A stretch of 64,000 nucleotides of DNA from Kryptolebias marmoratus (GCF_001649575.2 NC_051450.1:8772111-8836110); one strand, 5' to 3'; positions 24,433 through 37,211 are shown, counted from the first letter of the stretch. A program made the numbers and translations. Notes: generated by a model not told the origin, from the letters alone.

Positions 24433-25503
24433 CCCTCCAGGATTTCACGGGCATTTTTTGTGATCGTTGCAGCTAAAATGCCTGATTTCGCGGGGCATTT
24501 TCCTAAAAGTTGCAATTTTTTTTTACTAAAATCAATAATAGGGTGAGAAGCTCGGTCATCCGGGAGGGACTCAGAGTAGAGCCGCTGCTCCTCCACGTCG
24601 AGAGGAGCCAGTTGAGGTGGCTCGGGCGTTTGATTAGGACGCCTCCCTGGTGAGGTGTTCCAGGCACGACCTGCCGGTAGGAGGACCAGAGGAAGACCCA
24701 GGACACGCTGGAGGGACTATGTTTCTCGGCTGGCCTGGGAACGCCTTGGGATTCCCCCGGAGGAGCTGGCCCAAGTGGCTGGGGAGAGGGAAGTCTGGGT
24801 CTCCCTGCTTAGGCTGCTGCCCCCGCGACCCGACCCCGGATAAGCGGAAGAGAATGGATGGATGGATGGATGGATAAAATCAATAAAAAACCATAGCTTT
24901 TAATATATAAACCAAAAATACTTCCTAGTTTTGTAAGATAATTACCAACAAACATTGACATTCTCAAAAGGTGCTTTATTTGAGAACTTTGATAGCTTCT
25001 AAACTGACATTCATGACCATTTCTGGATTGTCCCTCGTCTGCAGCTCTCCTCACATGTTCTGCAGACACAAAGTGTTTGTCGATGCGTTTATGTTCCATG
25101 ATTACACTGCAGGACGTGCAAAACAGCTGCAGCTGGGGAGGAAACTGTTTTGCGCGGTCCTTTGCTGAAATCTTTGTGGGCAAATGTGAAGCATTAGCGC
25201 ACATTTTGGCTTCGGTCGCTGCTCCTGCACGCTCCCAGCATTCTGATGTTAACAGGAAGTGATGTCACGTGTCTTCTTCGTGAGTTATTTGGGGTTATTT
25301 TGTTTTCCACGCTACACAAACCCACAAAGAAGACACTAGACCGCAGAAACGGTGGCGAATCACTTTAGAAACAATAAATATCGGGTTAACGTTGCTGGAA
25401 AGTTGCGGCGTTTTGGGCAAAGTTGCAAAAAGTTGCGATTTTGCGGGGTTTGCTTGATTTTGCGTTAACGGTTGAGATCGCAACATCGCAAAATCCTGGA
25501 GGG
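24433..25503 (-). mobile_element. Non-autonomous DNA element with zinc finger, copy 2, interrupted
   Basis: This is the same family as 2856-3593 but inverted: it begins CCCTCCAGGATTTCACG and ends CAAAATCCTGGAGGG. On the minus strand the finger LFCTSCSVIMEHKR...HFVSAEHVRR is again present (around 25030-25130) and the frame is open from the finger into the inserted LINE. Without the insert it is about 730 bp, close to copy 1. The high similarity of the two copies suggests the family was active fairly recently. Confidence 0.7.
24539..24875 (+). mobile_element. Rex3/RTE-like LINE 3' end, nested insertion
   Basis: The insert is 5'-truncated, encodes a reverse-transcriptase C-terminus (GRPRTRWRDYVSRLAWERLG, then EELAQVAGEREVW in the frame from about 24655) and ends in GATG tandem repeats, the tail described for fish Rex3. 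The 11-bp duplication AAAATCAATAA lies at 24528-24538 and 24876-24886. The uninterrupted copy at 2856-3593 shows a single version of this site. The frame stops at 24841-24843 soon after LLPPRPDPG. Confidence 0.85.
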
Positions 25504-28500
25504 TCTGGCAAACCGATAATGACAGAGTAAGTCACAGAGCAGGCGCGTGCTTTATTTTAACTACATCTCATTAACAACCCCGACATAAAAAGAAGTGGAG
25601 AAGTATGCAACCTGAACACTGTATGCCGAGCAAAGCATGACTGGTTGAAAAGAACGCGCAGAAGCAAACACCTGCCTGTTTAATTCCAATCAGCTGAGTG
25701 AAAAAATAGCTCCTTGGTGCCGCTGATCAAGGACATCTGCAGCAGAGAGAGACGAGAGGTAAGCAGTTATATTATGTAAGTACTACGGCAAGTCATTAGT
25801 GTATTTATTCAATATCCCTCATGCTGACAGGGAGGTTGCCAGGTGACAAACCTTATCTTGCTGTATATGACCTGCTGACTTAGATCCTTCCACTAAGACG
25901 GGTGTTTTTTTCTGATTCTGGGAAAATTGTGTCTTTTTTTTTTGGTTTTTCCTTTTTTAAAAAGTACTATTTGGCATTTTGTACTGTACCATAATGTGAC
26001 GCTCGTATCCAGTGGTGACATTTGTAGGGTGGGCTGAGAGATTTCGAATAAAATGCTGCAAAGACAGAAAGCAGAAAAGAGATTTGTTAGCTACGCTTGT
26101 TAGCCAGTCCTTTCGCTGAAACCGGGTCACAGAAAAACTTCAGTTTTGCCGCTTTTCCTTTTTTTTAAACATCCTTTGGTCCATCCGCCCCCAACCGCTT
26201 CATTTCTTGTTTTTTCCCTCAAAGACATGAAGGAAAACGGGTGAGAAATGAAACAATCCACCTCGTTTATGTTCATCTCGCTCGCCATCGTAACTAATCA
26301 GTCTGCGCCAAACCACGCCCACATACACTCGCAGTTCGAGGCCCGTTTTTGTACGTCCGCCCTCATTGGCTGAAGCCCGAGGCCTTGGGCCGACCCTGGG
26401 CTGAAGCAGCAAACCAAGGGGGCGGGACAAGACGCATGTCAATCATTCTGTACCAGGAAAGACATTAAATGATTGGGGCTGTAAAAGGTTGGCCCTTCGG
26501 AAAGACTCTGGGATTTTCTCGGGTCTGTTTGGTAAATTTGTGTTTATTTTGAGATTTTAACATTTTTATTGGAAACACCAGGGAGAGCTTAGCCCTGCTA
26601 GCCCACTTATACCAGCCGCCCCTGCTCATACCAATATACATGCTTCTGTGATATGATGGAATTCTTAAAAAGACATGTTGCATCGAATCTAAGCAACATC
26701 GATTGGAGGCCATTAAAATGGTCTAAATTCCACATAATAGTAAGACATGAGGAGTCATTTATGGCAGACATTAATATCGTATATGGAGGTAAAATTGGAA
26801 AAAACGGATGCCGCCCAGCTCTAGTTTGTATCTGTTGTTTCCTTCAAATGTGATGAAACGTGTTTTCAGATCTGTACCACACCCAAAGTGGAATCTGCCG
26901 TGATTCCTGTGTATATGTTTCCCAGTTCGAAGAAAAAAAAAGATCCAAGTAAGCGTATAAGTCCCTGTATCTGTATCTGTATCTGTAACTGTGAGGCCAT
27001 AACCCCGTTGCCCCATGGGAAGTGCAGTTTTAAACCACGGAACTGTCCCGAGCCGAGGCTTTTCTCCTCCTCCACTGCGGCCACATCTCTCATTAGTCAG
27101 ATAAGTATTTTCTCTCGCCGTCATGCTCCAGTCCACCTAGTGATTTCTTCAAGTCTAGCCTTAAATCATTCTTTTTGATGCAGATTTAATTAAGGCCAGA
27201 ACTCGCCATACATACGATAGCGCTGCGTGTTCCGCTCAGAGAGATACACATGTGGTTTCTGCTCTGTTTCCCTGTTAATTGCAGCATTTCACAGCAGTAG
27301 AACGGCGCTCACTTTGAAAAGTTTCTATTTTTTTATCCCTCCCCCCATTCCTTCTACTGTTATGACGTTTGTTCAATAATCGGGGAAAGTTGCAAACTTC
27401 TGCAGGGCCAGCTCAGAATTGATCGGGGCGGTTGCGCAGCTCCCCTCGTTTATTAACGGGGATGCAAGTTTAAAAGATGAAAATAAATAAATAAATAAAA
27501 AGATTTGCAATTTTCATTAACCCGCGCCCCAGCTAATGAGACTTGTCTTTCCAGTTCGAGGTGCGTTTTTTTTCTTTCTTTTTCTTTTAAATTCAGCCTA
27601 CGAGGCGGTTGTTTGCAATCGAAGCTTAACTCACTTCTGAGCTCTCCGACTCAACACAATAGTGAGTTTGACAGCTAAAGCAAATTAGCCCTGGCAGTGC
27701 ACGTTTGATATCTTATTGGCAGGTTGCGCTCCGTAATTGCTTGCTTAGGTTTGCCACAAGGACACCGCTCCGCGTTCACTGGGAGCGTGCATCACGCACA
27801 CACACACACACACGGTCCTGAGCTCGCTCTAATCCATCACTTAAATGTCAAACCTCTCCCCGCTCGGGGTCAGTCAAGTTGATTAGAGGTCCAGAGGTTC
27901 GTCTCCTACCGAGCTTTACTTTTTTTTAAGGACTTTCCGAGTCAAGGTTGAACGCGGCGGCATCTTTACCAACTCGACGGCGACGAGGGGAGAGTTCAGC
28001 CCAACGAATTTTAGGTTTCGCTCAACATTCTTAGCTTTCCTGGAGCGAAACATAAAAAAAGAGGGGAAAGAATTGATATATTTATAAGGTAATTTATGTT
28101 CGTTAGCTCATTAGTAGCCAAAGGCACGTTGACCTAAATCCAGCCGACTGACTTGATAGCTGGAGCTGAGCAATGGCCGCCCACGAGGAGCAAAGGTTAG
28201 ACCGAAGTAGGCCACGTCGACATGATAGAGTGAAGAACCAGGTCAGATAACGGGAAGGGAAGGAGGCGGAGATGGGACCCCCAGCTCGGCCTTTTTCGGC
28301 CTTTCACTTTGAGAAGAAACAAAAGAGGACGCACCGACCTAATTGACGAAGCAAGCCGGCGGGCGGCGGGGCACGGAGGTCGTCCTTTTTAAGGAGAGCG
28401 CTGAGGCTTCCGCCGCGAGCGGGGAGAGATCAATCGCTCCTCCCGTGAATCGCTCATTCACGCCACTTCGTTTCATCAAACTGATTCGGCAAAGTCGACG

Positions 28501-31430
28501 TGAATCACTTAATGAAACGAAAGAAACGCTTCCCGGGTCGAATCGTGTCGATATTTTTTTTAATTTTTTTTATTGCACTTTTGCTGTTCGCTTCATGTAA
28601 ACAAACCTGTGGGAGTTTTAGTGAGAATAAACAGAAAGAAACCAATCTAATGTCATATTTTACCCAAGTTTGTCGCTAAAACGCTGTATGTCAGTCTAAC
28701 ACCTTCAAACCTGGATATGCTTTTATTTATGTAGCACGTTTAAGAACCGATGCTATAAAGGCAGCAAATGTGATCCAAATTAGCCATAATAAGAACAAAT
28801 AAAGTCAGGGAAATATGTTTTTTTTTTCTTTTTTCAGCAGAAACAGTTGCTACACTTTTTTTTTTTTCTTCGTTTTTCAAAAAGAGCACTTCCTTCTTGA
28901 CCAGCAAACAGCCAAAAGTAGCTGCAGGTCACTCGTTTGGGCAGCTCACGTGTGTTCCTATGGAACCGGAACATCTTTTTTCAAGAGGTAAATGGTTTTA
29001 AAATAGGGAGGAGGAAGAGAAAAAAAAAAAAAAATGGAGCACTCTTGTCTTTGGGAGCTGACAGCCTCTTGCTGCCCGCTCAGAAGCGCTGTTAAAGGTA
29101 TTTTAGATCAAATTCAAAGGTGAATAAAGACCCCGGCTCCACACTTTACTTCAATTTCCCCCCACCTTTTCTGGAGCATTGTAGCTCCTGCCGCCGAAGT
29201 GAATAACGGATGCCTCTTTTGTGCCGCCTCACGCATTCGTCTTTGACCCGCTGTATCTCTTCTTTTTACTCCTCCATCTTCCCTCACCTCCATTATTCGT
29301 TTCCTTTTCTCACTGTCACCCGCTGTTTCCTCCCTGCCTCTGCCTCCTGTTAGGAGTGAAATTAGCCCACTACACCTTTTTTTCGCTCCAACTCTGCTCG
29401 CCTTATCCCCCCTCCCCCCGCCATTTTTAGCCCTCACGCTGCGGAGTTCGAAGAAATCGGGCGCTCGGATATATGCAGCCGAGGCGAGAGGCGATTTCTC
29501 TCGAGCCTCCTTTCGTCCTGAATTCAGCTCTTCACGCTCTCCTGAGCTGTGGCAGAGCCTTTTCATTAAGAAGCCCTCTGATCATTTTTAATGTGGTCAT
29601 CAGGTAGTGCCTTCTCTCCCTAATGAATCACCGTCCTGGACGTCAAAGACAGTAAAAAAAGAAAAAAAAGGAACCGTTTCAAAGTAATACTGATCTTCCG
29701 CTTCTTTTGAAGCTCATCTGCAGTCCTAAAACTCAAAATGTTTTATTAGTTTTAATGACTTAACTCTAAAACAGGATCTGAGTCAGCAGTTTTTTTTTTT
29801 AAAATAAAGAAAAAACACCCTCATCTGGTGCTTATTGGACAATCTGTCAAACAGTAATTTCGAGTTATTTCAGTTTCGTCTGGGTGCTCGAAATCCTTGA
29901 TAATGCTCGAGTTTTAATACGCTTTCAAAGCTGGAGAAGCGTTTAAATATTTAATGACGTTTTAAAACAGCTTGAGCCAATAATCTCTCCTTTTGTCTTT
30001 TATAAAAATAAAATTAAGAAAAGAGTTTGATGGTTTTGACTTCGTTCAAAACAGGCTTCCTTTAAACAAAGGATTGCTCTAAATTTAAGTTATTGTAATA
30101 AATATGTATTATAAGTAGACATTTAAAACTTTGCTTTGTTTACCTTTAACCTCTCTGTAGTTCAGTGGTTCTTAAAGTTGGGTAGTCTGGACTATATAGC
30201 AACAATTTATTGCAATGGCAAGATCTCTGTGGGAGCAATATCAATATTTCAATAAATTCCCAAAGCAGATGCCAGCAGTATATTTGGTAATCAAATGAAA
30301 TCCTACTAACCTAAACTAAACCTAAAAATGTCGACCCCACTTGGGGTCATGAAGCACCAACTTTGAGTTGATTTCTTAAATTTAAATTAAAACTTATAGC
30401 TGAAAGGATGTTTTCAGATTTACCATTTTAAGAGATAAAACATGTAGTATCTAGTAGTTAAAGTTATCATTATATCCTTGTTTTGTTTTTTTTGCCTGTT
30501 TGTACGTTTTGGCCGAAGATAATTTGAGTTGCAAATTTATTCCACAGTTATTTAGTGGGTCATTCTCTAAAAGGTTTTGTAGCCAAAGCAACAAATAATA
30601 TCCCAAAATACATTTGTAACTGAATGTGATAAGGCAGTGACATCATTTTGAGTATTTTTGAATGGAAAGTGATTAAAATTGTGAAAAAAAAATGACCTTG
30701 AATTTGATTTTGGGGAAGTTTTAAAAACCCGGGTATCTTCAAAAAAATATTTTTTTTTTCCAGTTTGTTCTTTCCCCCTCCCAAAGTTTTTGAAGAACAA
30801 GCACCCATCAACATCACCGTAGGCTGGGAATTCGTAATGGATTTCTCAAAAAAAAAGACAGAACGGGTTAAAGTTCTCCCTTTTCGTTCTTTCTTTTTGC
30901 ACAGCAAGTGGTCTTCTATCAGTGAACAGTGGGCTTAACCAATTAATTAATCAAAAGAGAAATGATTGAAAACACTTTGATAATCAACTGACTGCCTAAC
31001 ATGCTTTGCAGATTAAAACTTGCTTGTATTCAGTTAGTTTTCAATCAGAATCAGGCTGCCAGAGGGTGCTGGAGGGGCCGTCGAGTGGTTCCAACACGCT
31101 TTCTCGCCTCAAAGATAAAACGTATTGAACTTTAGAGGGTTTTTTTTTTTTTTCTCTGTCTGGAACAGACAAGTCAACATATATAACTTGTTTGCCCAGT
31201 GACAAAAAAAAAGGAGGGAAATTTGGCACTGGTGGAGGAGCTGAATAATGTAGCTGCTTGTTAATGGTAACCGGAGCATCCGGTAAATTGGAAGACAAGG
31301 GGCTTGGGAGGCAATCAGAGTGAAGCCTCCACAGCAGCAGCTGTCTGACAAGACAGAAATGTTAAATATAGATTCCTTCGTAAAGGTTATCGCTGTGGAT
31401 TTTCCCGATTGTTTGAAAGAATAAACAAAA

Positions 31431-31434
<4 letters not shown>

Positions 31435-31490
<56 letters not shown>
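31435..31490. repeat. (TA)28 microsatellite
   Basis: A perfect TA run of 56 bp, the longest in the window. A Tc1-like terminus begins within a few bases of its right edge, as expected for an element family that inserts at TA. Confidence 0.95.
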
Positions 31491-31493
<3 letters not shown>

Positions 31494-31496
<3 letters not shown>

Positions 31497-31765
31497 CTGT
31501 GGCGTGAAAAAGTGTTTGACCCCTCACTGATTTTATATTCCTTTGCATGCTTGTCAGATTTAACTGTTTCAGATCATCAAACAAACTTAAATATTAGCGG
31601 AAACACAAAATGGAGTTTTTAAATAAGGATCTTTATTATTAAGAATCCAAACATCTATGGCCCAATGTGGGAAAAATGATTGTTCTTCCCTTGTTAAAAC
31701 ATAAATTAACTGTAGTTTATCACATCTTTGGAAAGCTGACTTCAATTTCCCTAAAAAAAAAACAC
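31494..31765 (+). mobile_element. Tc1/mariner-like transposon end, non-autonomous
   Basis: It begins ATACTGTGGCGTGAAAAAGT and continues GTTTGACCCCTCACTG, then CAGATCATCAAACAAACTTA and ACACAAAATGGAGTTTTTAA. This is the long inverted terminal repeat of a fish Tc1-like family. After the terminal region the transposase part is missing, and sequence like the opposite end (GTTAAAACATAAATTAACTG) follows at about 31694. The right limit is uncertain. Confidence 0.6.
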
Positions 31766-33000
31766 CCCGGTCTATTCAGAAAGGCAGCTTGAAGTGCATC
31801 GTGAAAGAGCCTATAGACTCCTAACGTCGTGCATTTATGACTAATTAACAACATGGATTAGCATCAAACTTCAAACCAAAGCTAAATAACCGAAGCTGCC
31901 GATCCAGCCAAAAAGAGCACAAAGAAATGATGCCACTCTGTCCAGCTCACAGAAGTCCAGAGGGTCTGGAGTACGACAAGAAATCTGGAAACAGGATTAA
32001 ACATGGCCCAAAAGTTTATTCAAGTCCAAACAGACTTGAATAGAAAAGGACAGCATGAGAAAAGCTAATCAACAACGCGAGAGCACGTAGCACTAACAAA
32101 GTTTTCGAATAAAGCTCCAGTTTGTGTTGAATTGACAATATGTTCTTTATACGAGTCTGAATGGGTCGAAATCGTGAACCCCAGCCTCGACCTTTATCTG
32201 CTCTCTGAGACACCCGATTCCTTTTTGTTACTGTGTGCTCCAGTGTTGTTGTGCTCATTGTACCTTTTTTTTTTTTTTTTTTTCTTAGTCCACGGCCCAA
32301 ATTTCTTTGATGGGCACAAAGCAGCACAGAAACATCAGTCCTTTAAAACCACAGTTCAGATCTTTTTAAGTGAGATTCTGTGAGAAGGTGGAATCGATTC
32401 CTTGTTGCAGATCGCACTTTTGACGACCTTAGTTTAATTTTGAGCTATTCAGGCTCTGTTTTTTAATGTCAGTTTTAAATCGCACATTTTTTCAAATGGA
32501 AGTAAAATTAGATTCCTTTTGGAAATGCCCAGGAAGTGCTACAGCTAGCTGCAGCTGCCACTACTTGCACTTGCAAATAACTACAGAATTATAGCTTTTT
32601 TTTTTAAAAAAACTACCTTGTGATGCAAAATTGACAGTAACAAAAAAGAAAATGTTGAAATTTTTGAGTTGAACAGAATAAAATAAAAATGTGCAGAAAA
32701 GCCGGGTCTCAGGAAGTTAAGTTCTGTTTTTCCAAAGGCCCGGATCAGTCTCGAAACATTTGTGGGGTTTATAGTTTCCTTCCATGAGTCACAGAGGCTT
32801 GCAGACTTGAATTGCTTGTCCCTTGAATTTTGAATATGTTCATAAAAAGAAATAAAAAAAATAGCGAAAATCTTCTCTCAAATTAGTCCCAGAGTTAACA
32901 AGGTTATCGCAAACCCATCTCAATTTAGTTTTCCAAATTATAGATCATTAAAGGTGTGCACAAGAGTGTTCAGGTCCATTTTCTAAAATGTTCTCTAATG

Positions 33001-33239
33001 CAGCGGTCCCCAACCTTTTATGTACCATGGACCAGTTTTATACGAGACAACCGTGCCATGGACAAGTAGGGAAGAAGTTCTCTGGCAAAGTTTTTTGAAA
33101 TCTTTTGTTTTTAATGGGCGCTTTTTAAGTTTTGTGTGTGTTGTTTGGTGAGGGGGAAAAAAGAAGACGTTTTATTTATGTGCAAACCAGAACCAAATGA
33201 TCCATGGACCGGTACTGGTCCAAACATGGGGACGGCCAC
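33001..33239 (+). mobile_element. hAT-like MITE, CAGCGGTCCCCAACC family
   Basis: The left end CAGCGGTCCCCAACCTTTTA is followed by GTACCATGGACCAG. The right part has CCATGGACCGGTACTGGTCC and ends near GGGGACGGCCACC, a diverged inverted version of the left end. This MITE family is common in vertebrate genomes. The copy is degraded and no target duplication could be assigned. Confidence 0.6.
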
Positions 33240-33750
33240 CAATGTGCAAAATAATGTGCGCCACCTAGAATACGGATTTGCGACTCAAGACTCACAGCCG
33301 TGATTCCTAAACCAAATTCTTACCTTCGAAAGTTCGTTTTATGTCTTGTGCCCTCCGTAATAACTGTGCACTTTTAAAGTTTTGTGGCGGGGGGTGGGGT
33401 TGTGAAATAATACAAACAGTGAATTAGTCAGCAGAGAAATCTAATTAAAGACATTCATCAAAAGTCAGAATGACTGATTGTTGCAGTCCTGATGATGAAA
33501 TTTCCCCCTCAGATTTGTTTGGCTTCAAAAAAAAAAAAAGAAAAAAAGAAGTAGAGACGCCAAAAGCTGGCCAGTGAACTCTGAGACTTTTTTTTCCTCT
33601 CTTTGTTACCGACGTCCTCTTCTTCTCCCACCTCCCCGTCGTCATCTTCAGACTCCTGCCAGGAGCTGGTAGCTATAGATGGATATGTGCTTCGCTGCTG
33701 AATATACCTCCCTGCATGCACCCCCCCTCCTCCCACACACACACCCACCC

Positions 33751-33853
33751 NNNNNNNNNNNNNNNNNNNNNNNNNNNNNNNNNNNNNNNNNNNNNNNNNN
33801 NNNNNNNNNNNNNNNNNNNNNNNNNNNNNNNNNNNNNNNNNNNNNNNNNNNNN
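33751..33853. other. Assembly gap (103 N)
   Basis: Left flank is CACACACACACCCACCC, so the gap probably replaces a C/A simple repeat. Confidence 0.95.
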
Positions 33854-34350
33854 ACCTCTCACTGCCCTGTCTAACACCATGCAGAGAGTTACAGCACACT
33901 CCCCCTGCTTTGGCGCCGACGAGAAGCTGAGGTGCAGAATCACAAGCGTAGCCACAAGCGTTTTTCACGGAGAGCGAACTTTAAAAGATGGGCTGGAAAC
34001 CTGCGCGCCCCAGTCGCTGCTTCTGCTGACAGGCTCTCCTGCAGGTGGTTTTTTTTTTTTTTTTTCTCCTGTTAAGCGCTTCTGTTTTTGTACCTTTTGT
34101 GTTCGAGGTTGCGTTCAGATCCTCCCCGAGTTGTCACACTCCCTGTCAGCGCCGCCGCTCCCAGCGGCCTACACATGAAACGCGCCTCAGCCGCCGCCGC
34201 CGCTCTCGTTAAAACTCTGAAAGCCCAGTAGATTTATCGAGAGCGAGTGATGCCACACGACCCCAGACGTTCCCCTCATTTAATCCCCTTTGCTGTCTCT
34301 CCTGTATGCTTTTGTAACCTTCTTTCCCTGTTTTCTGCCCTTCTGTGCAG

Positions 34351-34456
34351 GGGCCACAATCAGAGGATGGAGTTCCTGGGGGACTCGATCATGCAGCTCG
34401 TTGCCACCGAATATCTATTCATCCACTTCCCTGACCACCATGAAGGACACTTAACA
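34351..34456 (+). CDS. drosha: drosha exon 4 of 10 visible: RNase IIIb signature motif
   Basis: The exon completes a Leu codon and then reads GHNQRMEFLGDSIMQLVATE and YLFIHFPDHHEGHLT, human about 1140-1175. MEFLGDS is the RNase III signature. Its Glu and Asp correspond to human E1147 and D1151, which help bind the catalytic magnesium; E1147 is a known Wilms tumour mutation site. Both are intact here, so this site, which cuts the 5' strand of the pri-miRNA stem, should be active. Acceptor is TTCTGTGCAG, donor GTAAGA; it ends in phase 0. Confidence 0.98.
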
Positions 34457-35811
34457 GTAAGATCAAATCACTCAAATCAGATGTCATCACCCAAACCTCT
34501 TACAAGGTTATTTTTTCCATCTCCACACATTCTTTGTGTGAATGCTTATAGAACATTCACACAATCGTTACTTTTAACTGTTCCGTACGTTTTACGGCAT
34601 CTAACTCATCCCACAATTTTTGAGCTATTTCAGCCGTTCGTGTATTGAAACGTTCAGCTTTTTAATGCCATTCCAGCTATTACTTTTGGTATTGATATAT
34701 TTTAAAGTTTTTAAAATATTAAGGTTTTTCAGCAATTTGTTTTCCCCATTGAAATTCCGTTTTAAACTGTCGATTTCTTACTGGTGTTTGGAAACTAACT
34801 TCTTCAGCAAACTTCCACCTAGAAACACCATTTAAGGTTTAAACAAAACATAAGACTTTCAACTCTTACTGTATGATTCAGCTTTTTGATATCTTGTATA
34901 GTTTTTTAATAATCTCAGTTTAAAAATGGTAAAAAACTTTGGTCCGACCCTCCTGTCGTGCTGCGTTGCCGTGGTGATTGAACTTAGAACGTTCAGGTGT
35001 GACATCACGCAGAGCTTGTTCAACATATAGGCTTTGTTCAGATATTTTAAGTTTTTTTTAAGCTGTTTTAATGTTTTTTTTTCTGCTGTTTTAAGGGTTT
35101 GTTTTTCTGTTTTTAGGTCCTGTTCTGCTTTTTGGGATGTTTTCATGTTTTTTTTTTTCTGCTGTTTTAAGGGTTTCTTCTGCCTAGTATGAGCCTCTTC
35201 AGCAACTTTCAGCAATCATTGAACTACTTCTAGCTACAACTTTAACTGTTCAAAGTCAACTTCAATTGACATTTCAGCGATGAAAACATTTCAGCACAGT
35301 TTCAGTTTTTAGTTAAATCATTCACACTGCATTTTTCGCAGGACATGCAATTTCAGTTTTTTTTTCCCCATTTATACTTCAGCTCTTTACGTCTGTTACC
35401 AGAGGTTACAGCTGTATTTTAGAGCTTTTGTGCCCTTTATGATACTTTCTTCTTCATCTTTTTCCTCCCTGTCAGTCTGTGAATCAAGTCTCGGTCAGCT
35501 TCTCGCCCGCCTCTGTTTCTCACTTGTTTCCGCAGGAAAAAAACAAAACAAAAACTCTGTTCTCCTTCCTTTCACGCTGCACCTGTGTGTTTGCTGTACT
35601 CTGTCAGATGGGTATTGTCATGAGACCAAATTGTTCTGTGGTTTTCAATAACAAACACATCTTTGTCTGCGCTTCTCCTTTTGTGGAAGCTGTCAAGTGT
35701 CTGCGGAAATAAAGTTGTGTCCAAGAGAAATATTTACCCTTGTAGGGATAGTTTCACCAGTTCGAACTGATCTTCTGTCGGATGGTTATCAGTAGTTGGT
35801 ACCTTCTAAGC

Positions 35812-36022
35812 TAGGGGTGGGCAATCTTGGTCCTCGAGGGCCACTATCCTGCATATTTTACTTGTTTCCTGCTCCGACACACCTGATTCAGTGGTTAAAT
35901 TACGTCTTCATGTTCTGTAGAAGATGGTTAATCACCCATTGATTCAAATCAGGTGTTGGAGCAGAGAAACAAGTAAAACATGCAGGATAGTGGCCCTAGA
36001 GGACCAGGATTGCCCACACCTG
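35812..36022. mobile_element. Palindromic hAT MITE with perfect 8-bp target duplication
   Basis: The 211-bp element starts TAGGGGTGGGCAATC and ends GATTGCCCACACCTG. TTCTAAGC flanks it on both sides (35804-35811 and 36023-36030), the 8-bp duplication expected of hAT. Inverted pairing continues far inward: GGCCACTATCCTGCA with TGCAGGATAGTGGCC, and CTTGTTTCCTGCTCC with the matching sequence near 35965. Nearly the whole element is thus a hairpin with a loop near 35905-35930. It has no ORF. Confidence 0.9.
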
Positions 36023-36732
36023 TTCTAAGCTTTGACATCAGTCATAGTTCCAGCTCACAACTGGCACTTACATCTGTCTTTATTGCTTATGGATAACAGC
36101 CATCTTAGGAAGTGGTCCAAACCACCTCCAAAGGCCACCAGAGGTGGTCTGAACTTCTTCCATCTACTAGGAAGACCACCTGCCCACTCACAACCCTCTC
36201 ATCCTCCGTTTGTTCTTAATCTGTTTAAATAAACGACGCACGTTAGCGCTGTAGCTAACTGATCGAGCTAATTCGTTCATTCATTTCTCCACTCAGATGA
36301 AATACAACGTTTTATGATATCAGTTGGCAAAGAGCCGAGCGGGAGCTGGCTCGGTCAACTGCTTTGCGATGTGTTATCCGCGAAGGAATAATCTGAAAAT
36401 TTACAGCCAATCAGAGCGATTCCTCAGCTTCAGCACAATGTGAGCAGGAAAGCTCCAGGAAGTTAAACACAGGACTTCCTATTGCTGCCTGTTTAAGAAC
36501 TGTATTATTTTAGACCCATTCTGATGGTCAGTTTTTGACAATGAATTAGTAACCAGCAGACTGATTTTAAAAACTCCAATCGATCAATCTAATTGTATCA
36601 AAATATGTTGAGTTTGATGAGGTTCTGAAAATCAGGTGGTCTTGATACATCTACATACATTTGACAGTCTGAACACAATCCATCCTGAGCCAATATGTAG
36701 GACATTCTACTAAACTGACATGACCCCCCCCC

Positions 36733-36734
<2 letters not shown>

Positions 36735-36777
<43 letters not shown>

Positions 36778-36798
36778 ACAGACACACACACACACACA
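36735..36798. repeat. (AC)n microsatellite after a C12 run
   Basis: About 30 AC units with two GAC interruptions, preceded by a run of C at 36724-36735. Probably polymorphic. Confidence 0.95.
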
Positions 36799-37211
36799 AG
36801 TAGCAGAGTTATTAACCTGGATGTCTCGGGGTATAAAAAAAGTCTGCTTCCGCTTCTGGCTGATTAAAGATGATTAAACAGCCATCTGTGAAATTATTCA
36901 GCTTTTTTTTTGTTTTATTTTTTTCCCCAAGCTAAAAAAAAAATGTAATCAGATAATCAGAGTCCTTCACAATAAAAATGTCCATTTCATGATTACCAGG
37001 ATGCAACACAGTGAGTTTCTCTTTCGATTAATGTGCGTTCTGATTGTTTTAGAGCTAACTGGACCCACCATGGTCAATGCTTACTGTGACTCCCGTAGAA
37101 CCTGTTCCTCTTTCTACATTACTTCATTGTCTTTTTTTTTTTTCTTCTTCTGTTTTTCTGTTTTGCTACCTTTGTGCCAGTGAAGACCAGGGAGACTGAG
37201 ATGGTTTAGAC

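Larger units (their letters stand above)
24179..34350 (+). other. drosha: drosha visible intron 3 (10.2 kb)
   Basis: It contains the inverted zinc-finger element with its nested LINE (24433-25503), a CACGTG-containing repeat near 24252, a TA microsatellite of 28 units (31435-31490) with a Tc1-like end beside it, a diverged hAT MITE (33001-33239) and one gap. The block 27180-28060 is free of obvious repeats. No exon was recognised. Confidence 0.85.

Noticed and set aside
36724..36798. Low-complexity Cys/Val peptide on the minus strand
   Set aside because: It is a translated AC microsatellite.
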